Below, one piece after another: positions 20,058 to 30,757 of a stretch of 64,000 nt of DNA. Every line of letters begins with the position of its first letter. Position 1 is the stretch's first letter. Source of the stretch: Pseudomonas marginalis (GTDB lineage: Bacteria > Pseudomonadota > Gammaproteobacteria > Pseudomonadales > Pseudomonadaceae); the NCBI RefSeq assembly GCF_001645105.1, contig NZ_LKEG01000041.1, forward strand, positions 174,408 to 238,407, written 5' to 3'. The translations under genes were made by a program, and so were the position numbers. A model generated the notes under the pieces. The model was given only the letters and a program-made list of their open reading frames with translations. It made no database searches and was not told the DNA's origin.

Positions 20058-21640
20058 GTGCCTCCCCTATGAACCTGATCGAAATCCGCGACCTCAACGT
20101 CGCTTTCAGTGGCCAGACCGTGGTCCGCCACCTGAGCCTGGACGTTCGCCCCGGCGAGTGCCTGGCGCTGGTGGGTGAGTCGGGCTCCGGCAAGTCGGTG
20201 ACGGCCCATTCGATCCTGCAACTGCTGCCGGAAGCGGGCACCGACACCACCGGTTCCATCACGTATCGCGGCCAGGAGTTGATCGGCGCCTCGGCCTCGA
20301 CGTTGCAGAAACTGCGCGGTGACCGCATTGCGATGATCTTCCAGGAGCCGATGACCTCCCTGAACCCGCTGCACAGCATCGAAAAGCAGATCGGCGAAAC
20401 CCTGCTGCTGCACAAGGGCTTGGGCGGCAAGGCGGCGCAGGCGCGCATCCTCGAATTGCTCGAGCTGGTGGGCATCCAGAAACCCCAGGAACGCCTCAAG
20501 GCTTATCCGCATCAATTGTCCGGCGGCCAACGCCAACGGGTGATGATCGCGATGGCCCTGGCCTGCGAGCCGGAGCTGTTGATCGCCGACGAACCCACCA
20601 CCGCCCTGGATGTGACCGTGCAGCGCAAGATCCTGCTGCTGCTCAAATCCCTGCAACAACGCCTGGGCATGTCGCTGCTGCTGATCAGCCATGACCTCAA
20701 CCTGGTGCGCAGCATCGCCCAGCGCGTGTGCGTCATGCGCGCCGGCGAGATCGTTGAGCAGGCCGACTGTGAGACCTTGTTCACCGCGCCGCAGCATCCT
20801 TACAGCCAACTGCTGCTGGATGCGGAACCGGCCGGTGATGCGCTGTGCAGCGATGCGCGCGAGACGGTGTTGCAAGTGGATGACCTGACCGTGCAATTCC
20901 CCCTTGGCGGCGGGTTGTTCCGCCGCAAGACCTACCTGCGTGCGGTGGACGGCATCAGCCTCAGCGTGCAGCGCGGCAAAACCCTGGGGATTGTCGGCGA
21001 GTCCGGCTCGGGCAAGTCCACGCTGGGCCAGGCGATCCTGCGGTTGCTCGACTCCACCGGCAGCATCCGCTTCCAAGGCGAAGCGCTCGACCCGCTGAAT
21101 AACCAGCAAATGCGCCCTTGGCGCAAGCAGATGCAGGTGGTGTTCCAGGACCCCTACGGCAGCCTCAGCCCACGCATGACCGTGGAACAGATCATCAGCG
21201 AAGGCCTGGAAGTGCACGCGCCGTGCAGCCTGGCCGACCGCGATGCGCAGGTGATCCAAGTGCTTAAGGACGTCGGCCTCGACCCGGCCAGTCGCCACCG
21301 CTACCCGCATGAATTTTCCGGTGGGCAGCGCCAACGCATCGCCATCGCTCGCGCCCTGGTACTCAAGCCGGCGCTGATGCTGCTGGATGAACCGACCTCG
21401 GCGCTCGACCGCACCGTGCAGAAGCAAGTGGTGGCATTGCTGCGTGAGCTGCAGGAGAAATACGGCCTGACCTACCTGTTCATCAGCCATGACCTGGCCG
21501 TGGTGCGGGCCATGGCCCATGACATGATTGTGGTCAAGGACGGTAAGGTGGTGGAGCGCGGCGCCAGCCATGAGGTGTTCGATGCACCGCAACACCCGTA
21601 CACCCAAGAGCTGCTGGCAGCGGCGCACATCCCCTTGTAA
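20054..21640 (+). CDS. yejF: Peptide ABC transporter, double ATP-binding protein, second operon (YejF-like)
   Basis: A 528-residue double NBD protein with two complete sets of motifs: [19 protein letters not shown] and [12 protein letters not shown] in the first half, [19 protein letters not shown] and [12 protein letters not shown] in the second. It parallels the 537-residue ATPase of the first operon over its whole length. It closes the second operon; the sigma-54 activator gene begins 59 bases later on the same strand. A short REP-like fragment (CGCCCGCTCCCACAAGG) lies in between. Confidence 0.93.
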   Translation: MSASPMNLIEIRDLNVAFSGQTVVRHLSLDVRPGECLALVGESGSGKSVTAHSILQLLPEAGTDTTGSITYRGQELIGASASTLQKLRGDRIAMIFQEPMTSLNPLHSIEKQIGETLLLHKGLGGKAAQARILELLELVGIQKPQERLKAYPHQLSGGQRQRVMIAMALACEPELLIADEPTTALDVTVQRKILLLLKSLQQRLGMSLLLISHDLNLVRSIAQRVCVMRAGEIVEQADCETLFTAPQHPYSQLLLDAEPAGDALCSDARETVLQVDDLTVQFPLGGGLFRRKTYLRAVDGISLSVQRGKTLGIVGESGSGKSTLGQAILRLLDSTGSIRFQGEALDPLNNQQMRPWRKQMQVVFQDPYGSLSPRMTVEQIISEGLEVHAPCSLADRDAQVIQVLKDVGLDPASRHRYPHEFSGGQRQRIAIARALVLKPALMLLDEPTSALDRTVQKQVVALLRELQEKYGLTYLFISHDLAVVRAMAHDMIVVKDGKVVERGASHEVFDAPQHPYTQELLAAAHIPL

Positions 21641-21699
21641 ACACGCCCGCTCCCACAAGGATCGCGATTCCATGTCCAATTTGTGTTGGTGGCCTAAAC

Positions 21700-23100
21700 A
21701 TGAACATCACCGATAACCTCAAGGACTACCAACAGGTTCGTGGCCTGGCCATCCAGTCGCTGTTCGAGATCATCGAGCAGTCCAGCGAAGGCACGGTGAT
21801 TGTCGACCGCGACGCCAATATCGTCTGGATGAACGAGCGCTACGCCAAGCGCTTCGGTCTGAAAAGCGCCGACGAAGCCATCGGCCAGCCATGCGAGCAG
21901 GTGATTTCCAATAGCCTGTTGCGCCAGGTGGTGCGCAATGACCAGCCGATCCTGCTGGATATCCAGGACACGCCCAAGGGGCCACTGGTGGTGATGCGCT
22001 TGCCGATCCACAACGAGGCCGGCGCGGCGATCGGCGCAATCGGGTTTGCGTTGTTTGATGAGCTGCGCAACCTGTCGCCGCTGATCGAGCGCTACCTGAG
22101 CATGCAGCAAGAGCTGGCCTCGACGCGCTCGCTGCTGCGTTCACGCCAGAGCAAGTACAACTTCGCGCATTTCATCGGCACCAGCGCTGCCAGCCTCGAG
22201 GTGAAACGCCGGGCGCGGCGCAGTGCGAGTGCCGAATCGCCGGTATTGCTGCTGGGCGAAACCGGCACCGGCAAGGAATTGCTGGCCCAGGCGATTCACG
22301 GTGCCTCCACGCGGGCGCACAAGGCCTTTGTCAGTATCAACAGCGCCGCGATTCCCGCTGACCTGCTGGAGGCCGAGTTCTTCGGCACTGCACCGGGCGC
22401 GTTTACCGGCGCCGACCGCAAGGGCCGTCCGGGCAAATTCCAGATTGCCCAGGGCGGCACCTTGTTCCTGGATGAAATCGGCGACATGCCGCTGCCGCTG
22501 CAAAGCAAACTGCTGCGGGTGTTGCAGGAAAAGGAATTCGAGCCGGTCGGCTCCAACGAGATGCTGCACAGCGATGTGCGCGTGATCGCGGCCACGTCCA
22601 TGGACCTGGAAGCGGCGATCAAGCGCGGTGAGTTCCGCGCCGACCTGTATTACCGGCTGAATGTGCTGCCGATCCAGGTGCCGCCGTTGCGTGAACGGCT
22701 GGACGATATTCCGGCATTGAGCGAGGCGATCCTGGAGGAGCTGCGCAGCCAGCATGAACTGGACCACGCGGCGTTGGCCTTGCTGGCACAGCATGCGTGG
22801 CCGGGGAATATCCGTGAACTGCGCAATGTGCTGGAGCGGGCGGCGTTGCTGAGTGATGACCTGGTGCTGAATGCCGGTGAGATTCGTGCGGCGATTGGCA
22901 CTTTCACCCCCGTGGAACGTGGCAGTGCCGTGCCGGCGGTTGAGGGTGAGTCGTTCAGCGCAGCGCGGGAGCGGTTTGATCGGCAGGTGATTGGCGCGGC
23001 GTTGAGGGCGTGCGAGGGAAATGTGGTGGAAGCGGCCAAGCGGTTGGGGCTTGGGCGGTCGACGCTGTACAAGAAGATGGTGGCCCTGGGCATCGACTAA
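21700..23100 (+). CDS. hbcR: Sigma-54-dependent enhancer-binding protein (HbcR-like)
   Basis: A 466-residue activator: PAS domain at about 20-115, a short linker coil (130-150), AAA+ ATPase at 157-390 and a Fis-type helix-turn-helix at 425-466 (VVEAAKRLGLGRSTLYKKM). Walker A is GETGTGKE (186-193), the sigma-54 contact loop GAFTGA is at 233-238, and Walker B TLFLDE is at 254-259. There is no receiver domain, so it probably senses a small molecule through PAS. The genes behind it match the P. aeruginosa 3-hydroxybutyrate regulon under HbcR (PA2005). The symbol is given by context and domain layout. Confidence 0.85.
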   Translation: MNITDNLKDYQQVRGLAIQSLFEIIEQSSEGTVIVDRDANIVWMNERYAKRFGLKSADEAIGQPCEQVISNSLLRQVVRNDQPILLDIQDTPKGPLVVMRLPIHNEAGAAIGAIGFALFDELRNLSPLIERYLSMQQELASTRSLLRSRQSKYNFAHFIGTSAASLEVKRRARRSASAESPVLLLGETGTGKELLAQAIHGASTRAHKAFVSINSAAIPADLLEAEFFGTAPGAFTGADRKGRPGKFQIAQGGTLFLDEIGDMPLPLQSKLLRVLQEKEFEPVGSNEMLHSDVRVIAATSMDLEAAIKRGEFRADLYYRLNVLPIQVPPLRERLDDIPALSEAILEELRSQHELDHAALALLAQHAWPGNIRELRNVLERAALLSDDLVLNAGEIRAAIGTFTPVERGSAVPAVEGESFSAARERFDRQVIGAALRACEGNVVEAAKRLGLGRSTLYKKMVALGID

Positions 23101-23116
23101 TCTCCAAAAAGAGACA
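23099..23116. promoter_or_regulatory. Candidate upstream activator site 1 for HbcR
   Basis: AATCTC-CAAAAA-GAGACA has the same layout as the perfect palindrome at 23245-23262, with two mismatches in the left arm. It begins inside the hbcR stop codon. Confidence 0.45.
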
Positions 23117-23118
23117 CC

Positions 23119-23136
23119 ATTATCAATATAGAGACT
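23119..23136. promoter_or_regulatory. Candidate upstream activator site 2 for HbcR (weak)
   Basis: ATTATC-AATATA-GAGACT keeps the right half-site and the six-base spacer of the palindrome but has a poor left arm. Confidence 0.3.
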
Positions 23137-23141
23137 TTCTA

Positions 23142-23232
23142 ATGTGGGAGGGGGCTTGCTCCCGATGGCTTTGTTTCAGTTGCTTGTGAGTTGACTGACA
23201 CACTGCCATCGGGGGCAAGCCCCCTCCCACAT
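23142..23232. repeat. REPIN inside the hbcR-gntP control region
   Basis: Two facing GTGGGAGGGGGCTTGC elements (left arm GCTTGCTCCCGATGG, right arm CCATCGGGGGCAAGC). It separates the two weak activator-type sites from the perfect one and from the promoter. Confidence 0.9.
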
Positions 23233-23244
23233 TGGTTCATCATT

Positions 23245-23262
23245 TGTCTCAATTTAGAGACA
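23245..23262. promoter_or_regulatory. Perfect 18-bp palindrome, candidate HbcR binding site
   Basis: TGTCTC-AATTTA-GAGACA is a perfect inverted repeat with a six-base spacer, centred about 71 bases upstream of the -24 element. That distance suits an enhancer-binding protein acting through DNA looping. Confidence 0.6.
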
Positions 23263-23322
23263 GTAGCTGAAACGGCATACCACCCACCAAAGATTATCTA
23301 TATTTTTCAACCACTTAAATAA

Positions 23323-23340
23323 TTGGCACACATCTCGCTA
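23323..23340 (+). promoter_or_regulatory. Sigma-54 promoter of the 3-hydroxybutyrate operon
   Basis: TTGGCACACATCTCGCTA has GG at 23325-23326 and GC at 23337-23338 with exactly ten bases between, the required spacing of -24/-12 promoters. The consensus TGGCAC is intact on the -24 side. Transcription would start near 23350, about 45 bases before the permease start. Confidence 0.8.
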
Positions 23341-23394
23341 TAGCCCTTCTCCAAAGCCTCACCCACAAAAATAACAATTCGATGGAGACACACC

Positions 23395-24786
23395 ATGAGT
23401 GTGATCATTGCCCTGGCAGCCCTCGCGCTGCTGATGCTGGCTGCTTACCGTGGCTATAGCGTTATCCTGTTTGCCCCCATCGCCGCCCTCGGCGCTGTCC
23501 TGCTCACTGACCCTTCCGCCGTCGCCCCTGCGTTTACTGGGGTGTTCATGGAAAAGATGGTCGGCTTCATCAAACTGTACTTTCCGGTGTTCCTGCTTGG
23601 CGCGGTGTTCGGCAAGCTGATTGAGCTGTCGGGCTTTTCACGCTCGATCGTGGCGGCGGCGATCCGCTTGCTCGGCACGCGCCAGGCGATGCTGGTGATT
23701 GTGCTGGTCTGCGCCCTGCTCACCTACGGCGGCGTGTCGCTGTTCGTGGTGGTGTTTGCGGTGTACCCGTTCGCGGCGGAGATGTTCCGCCAGAGCAATA
23801 TCCCCAAGCGCCTGATCCCGGCGACCATCGCCCTCGGCGCGTTCTCGTTCACCATGGACGCCCTGCCCGGCACGCCGCAGATCCAGAACATCATCCCCAG
23901 CACGTTCTTCAACACCACAGCCTGGGCCGCGCCCTGGCTGGGGTTGATCGGTACGATCTTCGTATTCTGCGCCGGCATGCTGTACCTGGCGCGCCAGCGC
24001 AACAAGGCGCAACGTGCCGGTGAAGGTTATGGCACCGAGTTGCGCAACGAGCCGGAAACCGCCGAGAACCTCACCCTGCCCAACCCGTGGATCGCGCTGT
24101 CGCCGCTGATCCTGGTGGGCGTGATGAACCTGTTGTTCACCCACTGGATCCCGCAGTGGTACGGCAAGACCCACAGCCTCAGCTTGCCGGGGATGAGCAC
24201 GCCGGTGACCACCGAAATCGCCAAGCTGACGGCGATCTGGGCGGTGCAGGCCGCATTGCTGGTGGGCATCGTCATGGTGCTGGTGTTTGGCTGGTCGGCG
24301 ATCAAAAGCAAACTCGCCGAAGGCAGTAAAAGCGCGGTCAGCGGTGCGCTGCTGGCGGCGATGAACACCGCGTCGGAATACGGCTTTGGTGCGGTGATCG
24401 CCTCGCTGCCGGGCTTTCTGGTGCTGGCGGACTGGCTCAAGGGCATCCCCAACCCGCTGGTCAACGAAGCGATCACCGTGACCCTGCTGGCCGGTATCAC
24501 CGGTTCTGCTTCCGGCGGCATGAGCATCGCCCTGGCGGCCATGTCCGAGAGCTTTATTTCGGCGGCCCATGCGGCCAATATTCCCCTTGAAGTGCTGCAC
24601 CGCGTCGCGGCCATGGCCAGCGGCGGCATGGACACCCTGCCCCACAACGGCGCGGTGATCACGCTGCTGGCGGTCACCGGCCTGACCCACCGCGAAGCCT
24701 ACAAGGACATTTTCGGCATCACGATCATCAAGACCCTCGCGGTGTTCGTGGTGATCGGTACTTTCTATGCCACCGGCATTGTGTGA
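23395..24786 (+). CDS. GntP-family permease, probable 3-hydroxybutyrate transporter
   Basis: A 463-residue inner-membrane protein with about 12 hydrophobic segments. The family features YGGVSLFVVVFAVYPFA, the re-entrant part DALPGTPQIQNIIP and MASGGMDTLPHNGAVI are present, typical of the GntP/citrate-proton symporter group. It is the first gene under the sigma-54 promoter, and the dehydrogenase begins eight bases after its stop. P. aeruginosa PA2004 occupies the same place next to hbcR and bdhA. Uptake of (R)-3-hydroxybutyrate is therefore the best guess, though other short hydroxy acids cannot be excluded. Confidence 0.85.
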   Translation: MSVIIALAALALLMLAAYRGYSVILFAPIAALGAVLLTDPSAVAPAFTGVFMEKMVGFIKLYFPVFLLGAVFGKLIELSGFSRSIVAAAIRLLGTRQAMLVIVLVCALLTYGGVSLFVVVFAVYPFAAEMFRQSNIPKRLIPATIALGAFSFTMDALPGTPQIQNIIPSTFFNTTAWAAPWLGLIGTIFVFCAGMLYLARQRNKAQRAGEGYGTELRNEPETAENLTLPNPWIALSPLILVGVMNLLFTHWIPQWYGKTHSLSLPGMSTPVTTEIAKLTAIWAVQAALLVGIVMVLVFGWSAIKSKLAEGSKSAVSGALLAAMNTASEYGFGAVIASLPGFLVLADWLKGIPNPLVNEAITVTLLAGITGSASGGMSIALAAMSESFISAAHAANIPLEVLHRVAAMASGGMDTLPHNGAVITLLAVTGLTHREAYKDIFGITIIKTLAVFVVIGTFYATGIV

Positions 24787-24793
24787 GGTTTTC

Positions 24794-25567
24794 ATGACGA
24801 CATTGAACGGCAAGACCGCCCTGGTCACCGGTTCCACCAGCGGCATCGGCCTGGGCATCGCCCTGAGCCTGGCCAAGGCCGGCGCCAACCTGATCCTCAA
24901 CGGCTTCGGCGACGCCCGTGCGGTCGTCGCCCAGGTGCAGGCCTTCGGCGGCAAGGTCGGCCACCACCCGGCCGACGTCAGCGACCCGGCGCAGATCGCC
25001 GACATGATCGCTTACGCCGAGCGTGAATTCGGCGGCGTGGACATCCTCGTCAACAACGCCGGCATCCAGCACGTGGCGGCGGTCGAAGACTTCCCCGCCG
25101 AGCGCTGGGACTCGATCATCGCGATCAACCTGTCGTCGGTATTCCACAGCACGCGTTTGAGCCTGCCGGCGATGAAAGCCAAGGGCTGGGGGCGTATCGT
25201 CAACATCGCCTCGGTGCATGGCCAGGTCGGTTCGGTGGGCAAGGCAGCGTACGTGGCGGCCAAGCATGGCGTGATTGGCTTGACCAAGGTGGTCGGGCTG
25301 GAAACGGCCACCAGCAACGTCACCTGCAACGCGATTTGCCCTGGCTGGGTGCTGACGCCGCTGGTGCAGAAGCAGATCGATGATCGCGCCGCCAACGGCG
25401 TAGACCCGCAGCAGGCCCAGCATGATTTGCTCGCGGAAAAGCAGCCGTCGCTGGAGTTTGTGACGCCGCCGCAGTTGGGTGAACTGGTGCTCTTCTTGTG
25501 CAGCGAAGCCGGCAGCCAAGTGCGCGGCGCCGCGTGGAATATCGACGGCGGCTGGCTGGCCCAGTAA
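24794..25567 (+). CDS. bdhA: D-3-hydroxybutyrate dehydrogenase (SDR family)
   Basis: A 257-residue classical short-chain dehydrogenase. NAD binding: TGSTSGIGLG at 12-21 and NNAG near 92. Catalysis: S at VNIASVHG, Y and K in the YVAAKHG motif (the tyrosine and lysine four apart). The C-terminal part NAICPGWVLTPLVQKQID, with the EKQPSLEFVTP helix, is characteristic of bacterial 3-hydroxybutyrate dehydrogenases. It oxidises (R)-3-hydroxybutyrate to acetoacetate with NAD. The start at 24794 has GAGG ahead of it and lies eight bases after the permease. A REPIN separates it from the acetoacetyl-CoA synthetase gene. Confidence 0.93.
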   Translation: MTTLNGKTALVTGSTSGIGLGIALSLAKAGANLILNGFGDARAVVAQVQAFGGKVGHHPADVSDPAQIADMIAYAEREFGGVDILVNNAGIQHVAAVEDFPAERWDSIIAINLSSVFHSTRLSLPAMKAKGWGRIVNIASVHGQVGSVGKAAYVAAKHGVIGLTKVVGLETATSNVTCNAICPGWVLTPLVQKQIDDRAANGVDPQQAQHDLLAEKQPSLEFVTPPQLGELVLFLCSEAGSQVRGAAWNIDGGWLAQ

Positions 25568-25588
25568 CAGCGGACAATGGCATTCAAA

Positions 25589-25681
25589 ATGTGGGAGGGG
25601 GCTTGCCCCCGATGAGGCAGTGCCAGTTGATACATCGGGTGGTTGACACACCGCAATCGGGGGCAAGCCCCCTCCCACATT
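25589..25681. repeat. REPIN between bdhA and the acetoacetyl-CoA synthetase gene
   Basis: Facing GTGGGAGGGGGCTTGCCCCC arms about 50 bases apart. It sits inside what should be one catabolic operon, where a stable hairpin can set relative mRNA levels. Confidence 0.9.
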
Positions 25682-25728
25682 GGCCCGGTGTTGTCTGGAT
25701 GAATTAATACATAAAAAGAGACCTGCCT

Positions 25729-27687
<1,959 letters not shown>

Positions 27688-27754
27688 AAGGTTTCAGCGC
27701 TGACGCACTCATTTGAAGACAATCCCCGAATGCATGCTATTTTTCGGGGGTAGT

Positions 27755-27785
27755 CACCCATTCCCGACTCACGGGATAATGGGTG
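27755..27785. promoter_or_regulatory. Strong hairpin upstream of the hybrid kinase gene
   Basis: CACCCATTCCCG and CGGGATAATGGGTG form a nearly perfect stem around a five-base loop, 38 bases before the kinase start. Just upstream TCCCCGAA and TTTTCGGGGG (27722-27750) can form a second hairpin. Either could terminate the preceding operon or act as an operator; no long T run follows. Confidence 0.45.
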
Positions 27786-27822
27786 TTGTCATCTTTCAAA
27801 GCGTTACGCTCAGGGTTTTTAC

Positions 27823-30318
27823 ATGAAGGCAACCTCCACCGGCAGCGAAGCCGCCGCAATGATTGCGCGGCTGGACTGGGCGCAAAGCCCCCTCGGTGAG
27901 GCCAATGAGTGGCCGCAAAGCTTGCGCACGGCCGTGGATATCGTCGTCCACTCGCCGATGCCGATGCTCCTGCTGTGGGGCAACCAACTGACGCAACTCT
28001 ACAACGACGCCTTCGCCCAGTTGGCCGGCAACAAGCACCCCGACGCCATGGGCCAACCGGCGCACCAGACCTGGCCGGAGCTGGAAAGCTTTACCGCGCC
28101 GATCTACGACGCCGTGCTCAGTGGCCAGGTGCGTACCTTCAGCGAGCAGCGCTTCGTACTGCAACGCCATAATCGCGACACTGAGATCTGGCTGGACCTG
28201 ACTTACAGCCCGATCCGCGACGAAAGCGGGTGTGTCGCCGGCATCCTGGTCACCGCCATCGAAACCAACGAACGCCGCAAGGCCCAGCACAACACCGAAC
28301 AACGCTTGCAGCTTGCACTGGCGGCGACCGACGCGGTGGGCACCTGGGACTGGGATATCGGCGAAGACCACTTTATCGCCGACGCCCACTTCGCCTACCT
28401 GCACGGCGTCGACCCCAGCGAGGCTGGCAGGCTGCCGATCAGCGACTACCTGCAAGGCGTGCATCCCGAAGACCGGGGCATGGTGGCGCGCAGCATCAAG
28501 CATTGCATCACCTTCGGCACCGAGTACGCCGAGGAGTACCGCCTGTTGCAAGCCGACGGCCAGGTGCGCTGGGTGTTCGCCCGCGGACGTTGCTACAAGG
28601 ATCACCAAGGCCGCCCGGCGCGCTTCCTCGGCGCCGCGCTGGACCTGACCGAGCGCAAACACACCGAGCAGGCGCTGCGCCAAAGCCAGACCGAGCTGCA
28701 ACTGATCATCAACGCCATGCCGGTGCTGATCGGCTATGTCGACCATGAACAGCGTTTTCGCCTGAACAACAGTGCGTACCTGGAGTGGTACGGCATGACG
28801 CCCCAGGAGCTGTACGGCAAGACCATCCGCGAAGTGCTCGGTGACGAGGTGTATGCCGGGCGCGCGGACAAGATCGCCGCCGCGCTGAAGGGCAAGCCCT
28901 GCAGCTTCATGACCATCACACCGCACTGCGACGGGCGGCCACGCCATGCCTTGATGAAGTACCTGCCGCGCTTCAGCACTGACGGCTCGGTGAATGGTTT
29001 CTACATCTTTGTGATCGATGAGACCGAACGCAAACTCACCGAAGAAGCCCTGCGCCACCTTAACGAAAACCTTGAGGAACGGGTCGCCCAGCGCACCCAG
29101 GCACTGGCCGAGGCCAACCAACGCCTGCAAAACGAAATGTTCGAGCGCGAACGCGCCGAAGATGCCCTGCGCCATGCGCAGAAGATGGAAGCGGTGGGCC
29201 AGCTCACCGGCGGTATCGCCCACGACTTCAACAACATGCTCACCGGCATCATCGGCAGCCTGGACCTGATGCAGCGCTATATCGCCGCCGGGCGCAGCGA
29301 TGACATCGGGCGCTTTACCGATGCCGCCGTGTCCTCGGCCCATCGTGCCGCCGCCCTGACCCACCGGTTACTGGCGTTCTCGCGGCGCCAGTCGTTGGAC
29401 CTTCAACCGCTGGACCCGAACCAGTTGGTGGCCTCCCTGGAAGATTTATTCCGGCGGACCAAAGGTGCGCACATCACACTCAACGTGCAATTGGGCCACG
29501 ACATCTGGCCGGTGAACACCGACGCCAGCCAACTGGAAAACGCCCTGCTCAACCTGGTGATCAATGCCCGTGACGCCATGCCCGATTGCGGCGAGATACT
29601 CATCGAAACCGCCAACAGCTACCTGGACGGCACCGACATCACCACCCTGGAGCCGGTCAAGGCCGGCGACTACGTGATGCTCGGTGTGTGTGACAACGGT
29701 ACCGGCATGGCGCCGAAAATCCTCGCCAAGGCGTTCGACCCCTTCTTCACCACCAAACCCATCGGCCAGGGCACCGGGCTGGGGCTGTCGATGATTTACG
29801 GGTTTACCCAGCAGTCCGGTGGCCACGTGACGATTCAGAGTGAACCGGGCCAGGGCACCTGCGTGCGCCTGTACCTGCCGCGCCTGCACGGTACGTCGCT
29901 GGAAAGCAGCCTGCCGCCCCACTCGGGCGAGGCGCCAGTGGCGCTGGCGGGTGAGGCGGTCGTGGTGGTCGAGGACGACCCGGCGGTGCGCATGCTGGTG
30001 GTCAATGTACTCGATGAGCTGGGCTACACCGCACACCAGGCCGCCGATGCGCGTACCGCATTGCCGCTGTTGGAATCGGACTTGCGCGTGGACTTGCTGG
30101 TCACCGACGTCGGCCTGCCCGGCATGAACGGCCGACAACTGGCCGAGATCGCCCGCCAGCACCGGCCGGGCCTGCGCGTGCTGTTCATGACCGGTTACGC
30201 CGAGAAAGCCGCCGAGCGCCAGGGGTTTCTCGAGGACGGCATGGACATGGTTGCCAAGCCGTTTTCCATCGACCTGCTGGCGACCAAAATCCGCAGCATG
30301 ATCAGCGTCGACCCATGA
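27823..30318 (+). CDS. Hybrid sensor histidine kinase with three PAS domains and a receiver
   Basis: An 831-residue cytoplasmic protein; no membrane segment or signal peptide is visible. Three PAS/PAC units span about 25-150, 160-285 and 290-410, a coiled coil lies at 410-455, and the HisKA domain has H467 in [11 protein letters not shown]. The HATPase_c domain ([29 protein letters not shown]) runs to about 690, and the receiver at 715-831 has acceptor D762 in [10 protein letters not shown]. The H-box (HDFNNxL) and short receiver place it in the large HWE-like/PAS hybrid class common in pseudomonads. No partner regulator is adjacent, so it is an orphan with unknown signal. Confidence 0.88.
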   Translation: MKATSTGSEAAAMIARLDWAQSPLGEANEWPQSLRTAVDIVVHSPMPMLLLWGNQLTQLYNDAFAQLAGNKHPDAMGQPAHQTWPELESFTAPIYDAVLSGQVRTFSEQRFVLQRHNRDTEIWLDLTYSPIRDESGCVAGILVTAIETNERRKAQHNTEQRLQLALAATDAVGTWDWDIGEDHFIADAHFAYLHGVDPSEAGRLPISDYLQGVHPEDRGMVARSIKHCITFGTEYAEEYRLLQADGQVRWVFARGRCYKDHQGRPARFLGAALDLTERKHTEQALRQSQTELQLIINAMPVLIGYVDHEQRFRLNNSAYLEWYGMTPQELYGKTIREVLGDEVYAGRADKIAAALKGKPCSFMTITPHCDGRPRHALMKYLPRFSTDGSVNGFYIFVIDETERKLTEEALRHLNENLEERVAQRTQALAEANQRLQNEMFERERAEDALRHAQKMEAVGQLTGGIAHDFNNMLTGIIGSLDLMQRYIAAGRSDDIGRFTDAAVSSAHRAAALTHRLLAFSRRQSLDLQPLDPNQLVASLEDLFRRTKGAHITLNVQLGHDIWPVNTDASQLENALLNLVINARDAMPDCGEILIETANSYLDGTDITTLEPVKAGDYVMLGVCDNGTGMAPKILAKAFDPFFTTKPIGQGTGLGLSMIYGFTQQSGGHVTIQSEPGQGTCVRLYLPRLHGTSLESSLPPHSGEAPVALAGEAVVVVEDDPAVRMLVVNVLDELGYTAHQAADARTALPLLESDLRVDLLVTDVGLPGMNGRQLAEIARQHRPGLRVLFMTGYAEKAAERQGFLEDGMDMVAKPFSIDLLATKIRSMISVDP

Positions 30319-30361
30319 GTTCAGGCATAATCGCGCGCCGTCGCACACCTGGTAGAGATCA

Positions 30362-30637
30362 ATGAAAGCCCAAGCCCGTCATATCCTGGTGAAAACCAGC
30401 GAAGAAGCCGAACAACTCAAGCAGCGTATCGCCAAGGGCGAGGCGTTTGATGTGCTGGCCAAGAAGTACTCCACCTGCCCGTCCGGCAAACGCGGCGGTG
30501 ATTTGGGCGAAGTGCGGCCAGGGCAGATGGTGGGGGCGATTGATGCGGTGATCTTCAAGAAGCCGGTGAAGGTGGTTCACGGGCCGATCAAGAGCAAGTT
30601 TGGGTATCACTTGGTGCAGGTGTTTTACCGGGATTGA
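30362..30637 (+). CDS. ppiC: Parvulin-type peptidyl-prolyl isomerase, second copy
   Basis: A 91-residue single-domain parvulin: MKAQARHILVKTSEEAEQLK, FDVLAKKYSTCPSGKRGGDLG in pieces (AKKYSTCPS, GGDLGEV), PGQMVGAID and FGYHLVQV. It lacks a signal peptide. It is shorter and more basic than the copy at 15.7 kb and only about half similar by eye, so the two are separate family members rather than a recent duplication. AGAG seven bases before the ATG is the ribosome site. It may share the transcript of the kinase gene 43 bases upstream. Confidence 0.9.
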   Translation: MKAQARHILVKTSEEAEQLKQRIAKGEAFDVLAKKYSTCPSGKRGGDLGEVRPGQMVGAIDAVIFKKPVKVVHGPIKSKFGYHLVQVFYRD

Positions 30638-30654
30638 GGGGTTGGCTGCGGACC

Positions 30655-30740
30655 GCTATCGGGGGCAAGCCCCCTCCCACAAGTGACTGCATTCCTCCAG
30701 ATGAAATGCGGTCAACTGTGGGAGGGGGCTTGCCCCCGAT
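30655..30740. repeat. Two REP elements in outward (tail-to-tail) order
   Basis: ATCGGGGGCAAGCCCCCTCC at 30658-30677 and TGTGGGAGGGGGCTTGCC from 30717 point away from each other, opposite to the usual REPIN order. They lie between the convergent parvulin and PfkB kinase genes. Confidence 0.85.
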
Positions 30741-30757
30741 CCGCCGCAGGCGGCCAT

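Noticed and set aside
21641..21664. Short REP-like fragment between the second ATPase gene and hbcR
   Set aside because: CGCCCGCTCCCACAAGG is only half of a REP arm and lacks its partner; too short to list as an element.
25700..25728. Fourth HbcR-type site (AAAAAGAGACC) before the acetoacetyl-CoA synthetase gene
   Set aside because: Only one half-site is present without a partner at six bases, and GAGA here is better explained as the ribosome-binding site.
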